NCBI RefSeq assembly: GCF_035818615.1
Contig: NZ_JAYKZY010000002.1
Coordinates: forward strand, 3,102,501 to 3,166,500
Direction of reading: 5' to 3'
Source of the DNA: Sphingobium sp. CR2-8
GTDB lineage: Bacteria > Pseudomonadota > Alphaproteobacteria > Sphingomonadales > Sphingomonadaceae
Length of the DNA: 64,000 nucleotides
Made by a program: the position numbers and the translations under genes. Positions 1 through 7,815 of this stretch are shown piece by piece. A model generated the notes under the pieces. That model saw only the letters and a program-made list of their open reading frames with translations. It did not search any database and was not told the origin of the DNA. Every line of letters begins with the position of its first letter. Positions within the stretch are counted from its first letter, which is position 1.

Positions 1-300
1 CACCTTCTTCTTCGGCTCGGCGTAATAATAGGCGTCCTGATAGTCGATCGGCGGCACGTTCAGCTTCGCCCAGTCGGGCGGCGTCATCGTCTTCCACATC
101 GCAAACGCCTTCAACCGCCAGTCGAGCAGCCATTGCGGCTCCTTCTTCTTGGCGGAAATGAAGCGGACCGTATCCTCGTTCAGCCCCTTGGGCGCGAAAT
201 CCTGCTCGATCGCCGACGACCAGCCATGTTCGTAGGTGGAGGCGCGATCGGCGGCCTCCTGCGCTTCAAGGTTGCGAATGGTCGTGGTTTGTTCGGTCAT
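1..300 (-). CDS. sufB: Fe-S cluster assembly protein SufB (N-terminal part, runs off the window)
   Basis: SufB is the scaffold subunit of the cytosolic SufBCD complex, on which Fe-S clusters are built. The first 100 codons are present, starting at the ATG whose complement is at 298-300 and reading MTEQTTTIRNLEAQEAADR. This is followed by the SufB-typical stretch around GLNEDTVRFISAKKKEPQWL and PPIDYQDAYYYAEPKK. The C-terminal three quarters lie outside the window. The start overlaps the stop of the upstream Rrf2 regulator by 4 bases (ATGA), so the two are translationally coupled and the regulator heads the suf operon. Family assignment is by recognition of the conserved N-terminus. Confidence 0.93.
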   Translation of the reverse strand, partial: MTEQTTTIRNLEAQEAADRASTYEHGWSSAIEQDFAPKGLNEDTVRFISAKKKEPQWLLDWRLKAFAMWKTMTPPDWAKLNVPPIDYQDAYYYAEPKKKV

Positions 301-740
301 GCCATTTCTCGTGTCAGGCTGGCGATCGTCACGTTCGCGAGCGCGTCGCGGATCGCTTCGTTCGCGACATTCATGTGCGGGCGAATGCGGCAATCCTGTT
401 CCAGATTGCAGTCATGCGCCCCTTGTTCGCTGCATGCGGTCATGGCGATCGGCCCTTCGACCGCCTCCACCACATCCGCCAGCGTGATCGTGGCGGGCGG
501 GCGCGACAGCCGCACCCCGCCGCCGGTGCCCCGGCTCGATTCGAGCAGACCGGCGGCCGACAGGCGGCTCACCAGCTTCTGCGCGGTCGGCAGGGGGATG
601 CCGGTTTCCGCGCTCAGCGTGGTCGCGTTCATCTTCGCCGCGCGCTGCACGTCCGCAGGCGCCAGCCCGGCATGGCCGCAATGGCGCGCAGCGGCGGACA
701 TCAGCACGACCGCATAATCTGCAAAGCTCGATAATTTCAT
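297..740 (-). CDS. SUF-system Rrf2-family transcriptional regulator
   Basis: This is a 147-residue winged-helix regulator of the Rrf2/IscR type. It has the usual N-terminus MKLSSFADYAVVLMSAAARH, a helix-turn-helix near residues 28-60 (ETGIPLPTAQKLVSRL) and a wing with GTGGGVRLSR. Three cysteines (C103, C111, C117) form the pattern expected for an Fe-S cluster-binding sensor. It overlaps the start of sufB by 4 bases and is the first gene of the suf operon, as in many alphaproteobacteria. By family knowledge it represses suf when clusters are sufficient. That this copy binds a cluster is inferred from the cysteines. Confidence 0.93.
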   Translation of the reverse strand: MKLSSFADYAVVLMSAAARHCGHAGLAPADVQRAAKMNATTLSAETGIPLPTAQKLVSRLSAAGLLESSRGTGGGVRLSRPPATITLADVVEAVEGPIAMTACSEQGAHDCNLEQDCRIRPHMNVANEAIRDALANVTIASLTREMA

Positions 741-841
741 ATCAATTGCGAACCATTCTCAAATCGGACCGATTCCATCCGATTGGGCGCATGTGGTCGC
801 TGGCGCTTAATGAATCAAGGGATTTCTACCAGGAAAGCCGG

Positions 842-1783
842 TCAGCTCACGCGATTGAGCACGGCCAGGTCGCCGCCCAGCGAGCGGCGCAACAGGGTTA
901 GCTGCGCCACTGCGGTCGGTTCGGTCTGCAACTGGTGCGGTGTCAGGCCGATGAAATGCTTGATCTCACGGATGAAGTGCGACTGGTCGTAGAAACCCGC
1001 CTCTTCGCACAATTGCTGCCAGCTTTCCCCGTCCAGCGCGATCCGCGCGGAACAGCGCAGCGCCCGATACTTGCGCGCCAGCAGCTTGGGCGGCGCGCCA
1101 TAATATTTGTTGGCCAGCCGCGCGAGCTGTCGGGGCGACAGGCCGGTGGCCTCCGCCAGCACCTCTATCCTGGGCGATCCTTCGTCGATCAGCCAGGCGT
1201 CGATCGCCGCCAGCAAGTCCAGGGTGGCCGGGCGCAACGGTCGGACCAGCCGCCCCAGTTCGCGCCAGCACAGCGCCGCCATCGCATCGGCATCCTCGTC
1301 CAGCGCCCGCAACCCGTCCAGCAATCGCTGGAAAACACCGTCCCGCTCCATCGACAGATCGTGCAACCGGTCGGCCAGCAGGCTCGCGTCGCCGCCCTGC
1401 ACCGCCAGCCATCCTGCGGGCAGCAACGAAATGCCGACCACGCGGGATGGCCGATCGAGAACGAACCGGGTCGCGCCCATCGTCGGCCCCAGCAGGCAGA
1501 CATTGGGCGTCGCCATCACCGCGCCGTCGTGGAAATGATAATGGCCCCCGCCCTCCAGCATCAGCCGCAATTGCGGCATGTCCGCGCGGGTGACGTCGGC
1601 ATAATGATCGGCGGCGACGGTGAAGACATAGAGCGAACCGAAATAGGACCGCAAATATACGGGCGGCGCGAAATAGCGCAGGCGGACCGGCCCCTGCGCG
1701 GCATCGACCGCGTAGGACAAAGGCCCACTGACATCCGGCATCGCGACCGTGCGCGCCGCATTTTCGCTGTGATGCGACCCCAT
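842..1783 (-). CDS. AraC-family transcriptional regulator
   Basis: The protein has 313 residues. The C-terminal third carries the two helix-turn-helix motifs of AraC regulators, including VLAEATGLSPRQLARLANKY and the signature region around CEEAGFYDQSHFIREIKHFIG. The N-terminal 190 residues are a sensing/dimerisation domain with no motif I can name. The gene stands alone, transcribed away from pyrD. Its 5' flank holds an unexplained hairpin at 1889-1916. The effector and target genes are unknown. Confidence 0.85.
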   Translation of the reverse strand: MGSHHSENAARTVAMPDVSGPLSYAVDAAQGPVRLRYFAPPVYLRSYFGSLYVFTVAADHYADVTRADMPQLRLMLEGGGHYHFHDGAVMATPNVCLLGPTMGATRFVLDRPSRVVGISLLPAGWLAVQGGDASLLADRLHDLSMERDGVFQRLLDGLRALDEDADAMAALCWRELGRLVRPLRPATLDLLAAIDAWLIDEGSPRIEVLAEATGLSPRQLARLANKYYGAPPKLLARKYRALRCSARIALDGESWQQLCEEAGFYDQSHFIREIKHFIGLTPHQLQTEPTAVAQLTLLRRSLGGDLAVLNRVS

Positions 1784-1888
1784 ATTTCACCCCTGCGCAT
1801 CACTATGCGGCAACATTGTCACGGCGCAAGCGTCCCAAGGGGAATTTGTAAAGTTTTTCGACAGCTAACCCACAATTTCCTGGAAAAA

Positions 1889-1916
1889 TGACCCGGCGGT
1901 TTGCACCGCCGGGTCA
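1889..1916 (-). terminator. Strong rho-independent-type hairpin (minus strand)
   Basis: Perfect 12-base-pair stem: arms TGACCCGGCGGT (1889-1900) and ACCGCCGGGTCA (1905-1916) with a 4-base loop. Read on the minus strand the stem is followed by ATTTTTCC, the T-tract of an intrinsic terminator. It does not follow any recognised gene, because the AraC gene starts downstream of it at 1783. It therefore implies an unannotated minus-strand transcript arising between about 1920 and 2100. Confidence 0.7.
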
Positions 1917-2132
1917 GGAAAAGGTCTCACAGGCCATAGGCCAGAGAGCCTTCGGGTCGCATCGCGGCCTTACGCCCGAATCACGGAAACTTTATTGGAT
2001 GGATCGGACATTTTTCGAGTGCAAACGGTCGCATTGATGACGAATATTGTCATGAAATAACGATAGCCCCGAAATGTTGCTGTAGTGCAACAGTGACTCG
2101 ACGCCCGCCTGGTCCGCTGGCATAGGCGCCCC
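1917..2132. other. Intergenic stretch upstream of pyrD; possible small minus-strand transcript
   Basis: There is no conserved gene in this stretch. On the minus strand there are short open frames: an ATG with complement near 2009-2011 opens MSDPSNKVSVIRA and stops, and a second reads MRPEGSLAYGL. With one extra G in the run near 1976-1978 the first frame would continue to 32 codons, up to the hairpin at 1889. This could be a small protein or an sRNA. The plus-strand side must hold the pyrD promoter, but I see no clear -35/-10 pair. Confidence 0.3.
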
Positions 2133-3191
2133 ATGTCCTACCGCCTGATCCGCCCGCTGCTCTTCGCCCTCGATGCCGAGCGCGCCCATCATCTCTCGAT
2201 CGCCGCGCTGCGGATGATGCCGACCGCTGCGCCACTGGCCGCCGATCCGATGCTCGAATTGATCGTGGCGGGCATCCGTTTTCCCAATCCGGTCGGCCTG
2301 GCGGCAGGCTATGACAAGGACGGGCGGATCGCGCACAAGATGCATGGCCTGGGCTTCGGTTTCGCCGAACTGGGCACGCTGACGCCGCTGGCCCAGCCGG
2401 GCAATCCGCAACCGCGCCTGTTCCGTCTGGTCGAGGATCGGGCCGTCATCAACCGTTTCGGCTTCAACAATGGCGGGCAGGGCGCGGCGGCCGACCGCAT
2501 CGCCCGCTATCGCCGACCGGTGGGCAGCAGCGGCGGCCCGGTGATCGGCATCAATATTGGCGCGAACAAGGATGCGACCGCAGCGGGACGCGGCATCGCC
2601 GATTATGTGACGGGCGTCACCTGCATGGCGCCGCTGGCCGATTATCTGACCGTCAACATCTCCTCCCCCAACACGCCGGGCCTGCGCGCGCTACAGGGCC
2701 GCGCCGCGCTGGACGACCTGCTCTCGGCGGTGATGGCGGCGCGCGGCGCGGGCACGACGCCAATTTTCCTGAAAGTCGCCCCGGATCTGGAACCGGCCGA
2801 TGTCGAGGATATCGCCGCCGCCTGCCTCGACCATCGCGTCGACGCGCTGATCGTGTCCAACACCACCATCACCCGCCCGGCGCTGCGGTCGGCCCATGGC
2901 GGGGAAGCAGGCGGCCTGTCGGGCGCGCCGCTGACCGACCTGTCCCATGCGCGATTGCGCGATTTCCGTCGGCTGCTGGGCGCGCGCCTGCCGCTGATCG
3001 GGGTCGGCGGCATCGCGAACGCGGACCAGGCCTATGCCCGCATCCGCGCGGGCGCGTCGCTGGTCCAGCTCTACAGCGCGCTGGTCTATGAAGGGCCGTA
3101 TCTGGCAAAGCGGATCAACAAGGGCCTAAAGGCGCTGATGACCCGCGACGGCGTGCGTAGCATCGCCGAACTTGTCGGCGTCGACGCCTGA
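2133..3191 (+). CDS. pyrD: Quinone-dependent dihydroorotate dehydrogenase (class 2)
   Basis: PyrD oxidises dihydroorotate to orotate in pyrimidine synthesis and passes electrons to membrane quinone via FMN. The protein has 352 residues, the usual class 2 length. It has the class-specific amphipathic N-terminus (MSYRLIRPLLFALDAERAHH). It also has NRFGFNNGG, GINIGANKD, the active-site NISSPNTPGLRALQ with the catalytic serine, FLKVAPDL, SNTTITRP and the FMN phosphate-binding GVGGI. The next gene, ggt, begins 84 bases downstream. Confidence 0.97.
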   Translation: MSYRLIRPLLFALDAERAHHLSIAALRMMPTAAPLAADPMLELIVAGIRFPNPVGLAAGYDKDGRIAHKMHGLGFGFAELGTLTPLAQPGNPQPRLFRLVEDRAVINRFGFNNGGQGAAADRIARYRRPVGSSGGPVIGINIGANKDATAAGRGIADYVTGVTCMAPLADYLTVNISSPNTPGLRALQGRAALDDLLSAVMAARGAGTTPIFLKVAPDLEPADVEDIAAACLDHRVDALIVSNTTITRPALRSAHGGEAGGLSGAPLTDLSHARLRDFRRLLGARLPLIGVGGIANADQAYARIRAGASLVQLYSALVYEGPYLAKRINKGLKALMTRDGVRSIAELVGVDA

Positions 3192-3275
3192 GCGTTGATC
3201 GAGAAAGGCTGTGGCCTTGCTCCAAAAGCGCGACAATGGGTTGCAGCCGACAACGTAACGATTAGGGTGGCGTCC

Positions 3276-4976
3276 ATGACATCCCGCCTGCCCGGCCTGC
3301 TGGCCCCGATCGCCCTTCTCGCCCTCACGCCGCTGCCCGCCCTCGCCCGGGAGCCGGTATCGACCAACGCCACCGTATCCGCCGCCGATCCGCGCGCGGC
3401 GCAGGCGGGGCAGGAGATATTGCGCAAGGGCGGCAGCGCCACCGACGCCGCGATCGCGATGATGCTGACGCTGAACGTCGTGGAACCGCATAATAGCGGC
3501 ATCGGCGGCGGTGGCTTCCTGATGCATCATGACGGCGCGACCGGCCTGCTGGAATCGATCGATGGCCGCGAAACCGCGCCAGCAGCTGCGCGGCCCGACC
3601 GCTTCATGGGCCCGGACGGCAAGCCCCTGCCCTTCATCCAGGCCTGGCCGGGCGGCTATTCGGCCGGGGTGCCCGGCAATCTGCGCATGGCATGGGACGC
3701 CCACAAAAAATGGGGCAAGCTGCCCTGGGCCGACCTGTTCCAGCCCGCCATCCGCTACGCGCGGGACGGCTTCGTGCTGGGCGAACGCACCGCCACGGCG
3801 CTCAAGGCGGTCAAGGACATCTGGCGCGACTTCCCTCAAATCCAGCAGGCGTTCTGGGTCGACGGCGCGCCGCCGCCGGTCGGTACGGTGCTGAAAAATG
3901 CGCCGCTCGCCGCCCTGTTCGACCGGATCGCCGCCGAAGGCCCCGACGCCTTCTACACCGGCGAAAATGCCCGCCTGCTCAGTGCCGCCGTCACCAATGC
4001 GCCCAAAAACCCGGTGCCGCTGACGCAGGCCGATCTATCGGGCTATCAGGCCAAGCCGCGCAAGCCCGTCTGCGGCCACTATCGCGTCTATACCGTCTGC
4101 GGCATGGGACCGGCCTCGGCCGGCGGCGTCACCGTGCTCGAGATATTGGGCATGGTCGAACGCTTCCCGCTGGCCCAATGGGGCAAGGATGACCCGCGCA
4201 GCTGGCATGTCATCGGCGAAGCGATGCAGCTGGCCTATGCCGATCGCGACACCTGGCTGGGCGACCCGGATTTCGTGTCGGTGCCGGTCGCGGGCCTGAT
4301 CGACCCCGCCTATCTCAAGCAACGCTCGGCCCTGATCCGCCTCAACAAGGCGCTCACCGCCTACCAGCCCGGCACCCCGCCCGGCGCGCAGCCGCGCACA
4401 TCGTCGCTGCCCCAGCCCGAAAGCGGCACCAGCCATTTCGTCGCGGTCGACCGCCATGGCGACATCGCCGCCTGGACCTCCACGATCGAAAGCTTCTTCG
4501 GCAGCCAGCTGATCGCCAACGGCGTCATCCTGAACAATGAACTGACCGATTTCAGCTTCACCCCGGAAAAGAACGGCGCGCCGGTCGCCAACCGGGTGGA
4601 GCCGGGCAAGCGCCCGCTCTCCTCCATGTCGCCGACCATCGTTTACGATGCCAAGGGCACGCCCGTCTTCACCGTGGGCGCGGCGGGGGGCAAGACCATC
4701 ATCATGCAGGTCGCCAAGGCGCTGATCGCCCATTTCGACTGGGGCCTGTCCGCGCAGGAGTCGATCGCCCACGGCCTCCTCTTCTTCAACGGCGACGGGC
4801 TGGTGCTGGAACAGGGCACGGCGCTGGAAGCGATGAAGGCCCCGCTGGAAAAGCTCGGCCATCGCGTCAGCATGAACCGCATGGGCCTCAAGGCCAATGC
4901 CGCCGAACGCCTGCCCGACGGGCGCTGGCAGGGCGCCGCCGATCCGCGCAGCCCGGGCGTTTCGCTACAGGAGTAG
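3276..4976 (+). CDS. ggt: Gamma-glutamyltransferase precursor
   Basis: This periplasmic N-terminal-nucleophile enzyme hydrolyses or transfers the gamma-glutamyl group of glutathione. I place the start at the ATG at 3276, which begins a clear Sec signal peptide (MTSRLPGLLAPIALLALTPLPALA). The frame is open 27 codons further upstream but has no signal peptide there. Length is 566 residues. The precursor should self-cleave before the nucleophile T385 (ESGTSHFVAVD), giving large and small subunits. The substrate-binding region RPLSSMSPTIV and AAGGKTI follow. A palindromic repeat lies immediately after the stop. Confidence 0.95.
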   Translation: MTSRLPGLLAPIALLALTPLPALAREPVSTNATVSAADPRAAQAGQEILRKGGSATDAAIAMMLTLNVVEPHNSGIGGGGFLMHHDGATGLLESIDGRETAPAAARPDRFMGPDGKPLPFIQAWPGGYSAGVPGNLRMAWDAHKKWGKLPWADLFQPAIRYARDGFVLGERTATALKAVKDIWRDFPQIQQAFWVDGAPPPVGTVLKNAPLAALFDRIAAEGPDAFYTGENARLLSAAVTNAPKNPVPLTQADLSGYQAKPRKPVCGHYRVYTVCGMGPASAGGVTVLEILGMVERFPLAQWGKDDPRSWHVIGEAMQLAYADRDTWLGDPDFVSVPVAGLIDPAYLKQRSALIRLNKALTAYQPGTPPGAQPRTSSLPQPESGTSHFVAVDRHGDIAAWTSTIESFFGSQLIANGVILNNELTDFSFTPEKNGAPVANRVEPGKRPLSSMSPTIVYDAKGTPVFTVGAAGGKTIIMQVAKALIAHFDWGLSAQESIAHGLLFFNGDGLVLEQGTALEAMKAPLEKLGHRVSMNRMGLKANAAERLPDGRWQGAADPRSPGVSLQE

Positions 4977-4983
4977 ATGAACC

Positions 4984-5008
4984 GTTCCCCGGCACAGGCC
5001 GGGGTCCA
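4984..5008. repeat. Dispersed palindromic repeat, single copy
   Basis: The unit reads GTTCCCCGGCACAGGCCGGG and continues GTCCA, with inverted CCCCGG/CCGGGG arms. It is the same family as the copies at 26366-26431, 29130-29154 and 55082-55142. It sits between ggt and the convergent lipoprotein gene. Confidence 0.75.
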
Positions 5009-5026
5009 GCCATCACCCACCCTGGA

Positions 5027-5533
5027 TCACCCCTTCAAATCCAGCCCCGCCACGTTGAAGTCGAACGGCGCGGTCTTGTCCTTCGGCCCGACGACCAGAT
5101 CGATCTTCACGCTTTTGGCGTCCTTGATCGCCTCATAGGCGCCCTGCGACGGCGCGATGGTGATGCCGTCCTTGTTGTCAGTAACACGCCCCTTCCATTC
5201 ATGGCTCTCGCCATCGTCGGTGGTCGCCCGCACCTTGCAATCGGACAGGTCGCAGGTGAAGGGCGCGCCGACCAGCTTGACCGTCACGTCCGCCGCCCCT
5301 TTGTCCAAGGGCTGGACCAGCAGCACGGAAAAGGTGTCGGGCGCGGTCATCGTCGCGACCGCGTTGGCGCTGCCGATATAGGCGACCTTGGCCTTCCCGC
5401 CCTCGCCGCCTTCATATTTCCAGACCTGGCCGATCTCGTCGCGCTGGCTGGGTTCCTTGCTCTTGTCCGAACAGGCTGCCAGCGTCGCGGCGGCCACCGC
5501 CAGGGGGGCGGCAATCTTCAGGATGGCGCGCAT
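5027..5533 (-). CDS. Hypothetical lipoprotein
   Basis: The protein has 168 residues from the ATG at 5533. The frame is open six codons further, but the signal peptide begins at MRAILKIAAPLAVAAATLAAC, giving a lipobox LAAC with the lipidated cysteine and serine/aspartate next. The mature part is soluble and charged, with two cysteines close together (FTCDLSDC) that could form a disulfide. I recognise no family. Convergent with ggt. Confidence 0.75.
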   Translation of the reverse strand: MRAILKIAAPLAVAAATLAACSDKSKEPSQRDEIGQVWKYEGGEGGKAKVAYIGSANAVATMTAPDTFSVLLVQPLDKGAADVTVKLVGAPFTCDLSDCKVRATTDDGESHEWKGRVTDNKDGITIAPSQGAYEAIKDAKSVKIDLVVGPKDKTAPFDFNVAGLDLKG

Positions 5534-5602
5534 AGCCTCTTTTCCCTCCATAAAAGTTACGGAAGGACAATGTTCGGACCTGCGATAAGGTTGCCTACCC
5601 GT

Positions 5603-6016
5603 TCAGACGTAGCGGCCCGCCGTGTCGCGGATCAGCGCGATCATGTTGGGTATCCCCTGCGTCCGGTTGGAACTGAGTTGGTTCTTGAGGTCGAACGGCG
5701 CCAGCGCCGCTTCGATATCGGTCGCCGCGATATCGGCGGGCGCGCCGTCCTGCACGGTCAGCAGCACCAGCGCGATGATCCCCTTGGTGATCGCGGCATT
5801 GCTGTCGGCCAGGAAATGGAGCCGCCCATCCTCCAGCACCGTGGGATAGACCCACACCGCCGCCGAACAGCCCCTTACCAGCGTCGCGTCGGTCTTGAGC
5901 GCGTCGGGCATGGGTTCCAGCGCCCGGCCCAGATCGATCAGCAGCCGATACCGATCGTCCGCATCCAGAAATGCATATTCTTCCTGAAGATCGGCGAGAG
6001 GGGGCTGGTCGGTCAT
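5603..6016 (-). CDS. sufE: SufE family sulfur acceptor
   Basis: SufE takes persulfide sulfur from the cysteine desulfurase SufS and passes it to SufBCD. The 137-residue frame from the ATG at 6016 begins MTDQPPLADLQEEYAFLDAD, a typical SufE N-terminus; the frame is open 19 codons further upstream. The acceptor cysteine is C50 in TLVRGCSAAVWV (the family has GCxSxVW). The C-terminus with LSSNRTQGIPNM is also diagnostic. It lies 5 kb from sufB rather than in the suf operon. Confidence 0.93.
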   Translation of the reverse strand: MTDQPPLADLQEEYAFLDADDRYRLLIDLGRALEPMPDALKTDATLVRGCSAAVWVYPTVLEDGRLHFLADSNAAITKGIIALVLLTVQDGAPADIAATDIEAALAPFDLKNQLSSNRTQGIPNMIALIRDTAGRYV

Positions 6017-6075
6017 GGCCGCCCATATAGGGGCAAATGCCAAAAGCGGAACCCGCTTTGCATCACGGTACAAGC

Positions 6076-6097
6076 TGTTCCCGCATATGCGGGAACA
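6076..6097. repeat. Perfect 22-bp palindrome
   Basis: Arms TGTTCCCGCAT and ATGCGGGAACA meet without a loop. It lies in the gap between sufE and the next minus-strand gene. It resembles dispersed palindromes of this genus rather than a terminator, as no T-tract follows. Confidence 0.6.
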
Positions 6098-6130
6098 GGC
6101 ATCCCCTATCCTACCCGTTCACCGCACGGG

Positions 6131-6655
6131 TCAACTCGCGATCTTGCACCCCCTGGCCGCCGCCTGCCCGCGCAGATAGCCGCGCCGCGCCACACCGGCC
6201 GTCACCGCCGCCTGCAAGCGCCGCTCGGCCGGGGCCGCGCCGCTGATCTCGCGCACCAGCCCACGGAAGGGAATCAGCGAATTGACCACCGTCCGCCCGA
6301 CCGCCTCGGCGATCTTGCCCGTGCGATTCTCGTTCGCCTTCGCACCGACGGTGAAATCCTCGCCCAACACCGAGTTGAGTTCGCCCAGCGACGCCTTCAA
6401 GCCCGCACAACTGCGCGATGGCGGCGCGGCATAGGGATTTTCGACGGCTTTCAGCAAAATGGGAGGGATCTCTTCCTTGTCCAGGCCGATATCGCGTCCC
6501 GGCTGGGTGGCAATATTGCCTGCCTTGTCCAGCGTGCCGCCTTTGCGCTTCTCGGCTTCCTCCTGCTTGGGCTGGTCCTTGGGCGCGTCCTGGGCCAGCG
6601 CCGCGCCCGACGTCATCAGCATCAGGGCCGCAGTGGCTATTGTGATAGATTGCAT
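6131..6655 (-). CDS. Hypothetical exported protein
   Basis: The protein has 174 residues with a Sec signal peptide (MQSITIATAALMLMTSGAALAQ). A charged, lysine/glutamate-rich linker (about residues 23-40) follows, then a domain with two cysteines (SRSCAGLKASLGELN and the C-terminal GCKIAS). The segment NSLIPFRGLVREISGA is well ordered and probably helical. I do not recognise a named family. Divergent from the epimerase gene. Confidence 0.75.
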   Translation of the reverse strand: MQSITIATAALMLMTSGAALAQDAPKDQPKQEEAEKRKGGTLDKAGNIATQPGRDIGLDKEEIPPILLKAVENPYAAPPSRSCAGLKASLGELNSVLGEDFTVGAKANENRTGKIAEAVGRTVVNSLIPFRGLVREISGAAPAERRLQAAVTAGVARRGYLRGQAAARGCKIAS

Positions 6656-6785
6656 GTCGATCCCTCCGGCTTGCGAAACCAGCGATCGACCCTATCGGTT
6701 CCATGCCGAAACGATTCCCGGGCGAGACAGCCGCGCGGGGCCGCGCTATGCGGGGCCATCCCCATCGAGAGGAACGATACCGCCC

Positions 6786-7670
6786 ATGTCCGACGCGCGC
6801 CTGTCCATCGCATCCCCCACCCTGTCCGCCACGATCGATCCCTTGGGTGCGGAGCTTTGGTCGCTCAAGGATAGCGAGGACCGCGAATGGATGACCGACG
6901 CCGACCCGCGCTGGTGGACCGGTCATGCGCCCCTGCTCTTCCCCTTCGTCGGCCGGTCGCGCGGTGACGTCTACCGGCTGAACGGGCGCGATTATCCCAT
7001 GCCCCAGCATGGCTTCGCCCGCCGCGCATCCTTCACACCGGTCGAGCATGACGACGACAGCCTGACCCTGCGGCTGGAGGCGGATAGCGACACCCGCGCC
7101 GTCTACCCCTTCGACTTCCGGCTCGACATGCATTTCGCGATCGAGGGCACGGGCCTCAGGATGACCGCGACCGTCACCAACCGGGGGCAGGCGGACATGC
7201 CGTTCAGCTTCGGCTATCACCCCGCCTTCTCCTGGCCCCTGCCCTTTGGCGGCGCGACGGAGGATCACCGCATCACCTTCGATCAGCCCGAACCCGCCCC
7301 GATCCGCAAAGTGGGCGACGAACCCGGCCTCATCGCCCGCGAAGCCTTTCCGTCCCCGGTCGCAGGCGACACGCTGATCCCCACCCACGCGATGTTCGAA
7401 GGGGACGCGCTGATCTGGGACGACCTTGCCAGCCGCTCGCTGACCTGGGGCGTGCCCGGCCGACCGCGCCTCAGGATCGATTTCCCCGAGACGCCCTGGC
7501 TCGGCCTCTGGCAGAAACCGGGCGCCCATTATCTGTGCGTCGAGCCCTGGGCTGGCATGGCGGACCTGGTGGGGTTCGACGGCGACGTCTGGGACAAGCA
7601 GGGCATCATGGCGCTGCCGCCAGGCGACAGCCGCAGCTTCCGCATGGACGTGACGCTGGTCGGCGTGTAA
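6786..7670 (+). CDS. Aldose 1-epimerase family protein
   Basis: The protein has 294 residues from the ATG at 6786 (MSDARLSIASPTLSATIDPLGAEL), chosen because homology-like sequence begins there although the frame is open upstream. It belongs to the galactose mutarotase-like superfamily, LacX/YeaD-type branch. Landmarks are LLFPFVGRSRGDVY, MPQHGFARR with the conserved histidine, FSFGYHPAFSWPL and LCVEPWAGMAD. Members interconvert sugar anomers, but the sugar here is unknown. An inverted repeat follows the stop. Confidence 0.88.
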   Translation: MSDARLSIASPTLSATIDPLGAELWSLKDSEDREWMTDADPRWWTGHAPLLFPFVGRSRGDVYRLNGRDYPMPQHGFARRASFTPVEHDDDSLTLRLEADSDTRAVYPFDFRLDMHFAIEGTGLRMTATVTNRGQADMPFSFGYHPAFSWPLPFGGATEDHRITFDQPEPAPIRKVGDEPGLIAREAFPSPVAGDTLIPTHAMFEGDALIWDDLASRSLTWGVPGRPRLRIDFPETPWLGLWQKPGAHYLCVEPWAGMADLVGFDGDVWDKQGIMALPPGDSRSFRMDVTLVGV

Positions 7671-7686
7671 CGGGCTGTCCCATGTC

Positions 7687-7783
7687 CCGTTCGGGCTGAG
7701 CGAAGTCGAAGCCTCCCACTGAGCGCAGCGAAGTGCCTCGCCGCCGCCCGGCCTGGCCCTTCGACTTCGCTCAGGGCGAACGG
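7687..7783. repeat. Inverted repeat pair of the 'TTCGACTTCGCTCAGG' type
   Basis: The left arm (7687-7711) contains CTGAGCGAAGTCGAAG and the right arm (7759-7783) contains CTTCGACTTCGCTCAGGGCG. The arms are near-perfect inverted copies separated by 47 bases. The whole can fold into one long stem between the epimerase gene and prfC. It is a common class of intergenic repeat in sphingomonads and other proteobacteria. Confidence 0.75.
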
Positions 7784-7815
7784 TTTATGTTACTCGCGAC
7801 CCAGAAATCAGCTTT

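Noticed and set aside
375..1891. Plus-strand open frames over the Rrf2 and AraC regulator genes
   Set aside because: They are reverse-strand shadows of well-recognised genes and have no ribosome-binding sites or motifs.
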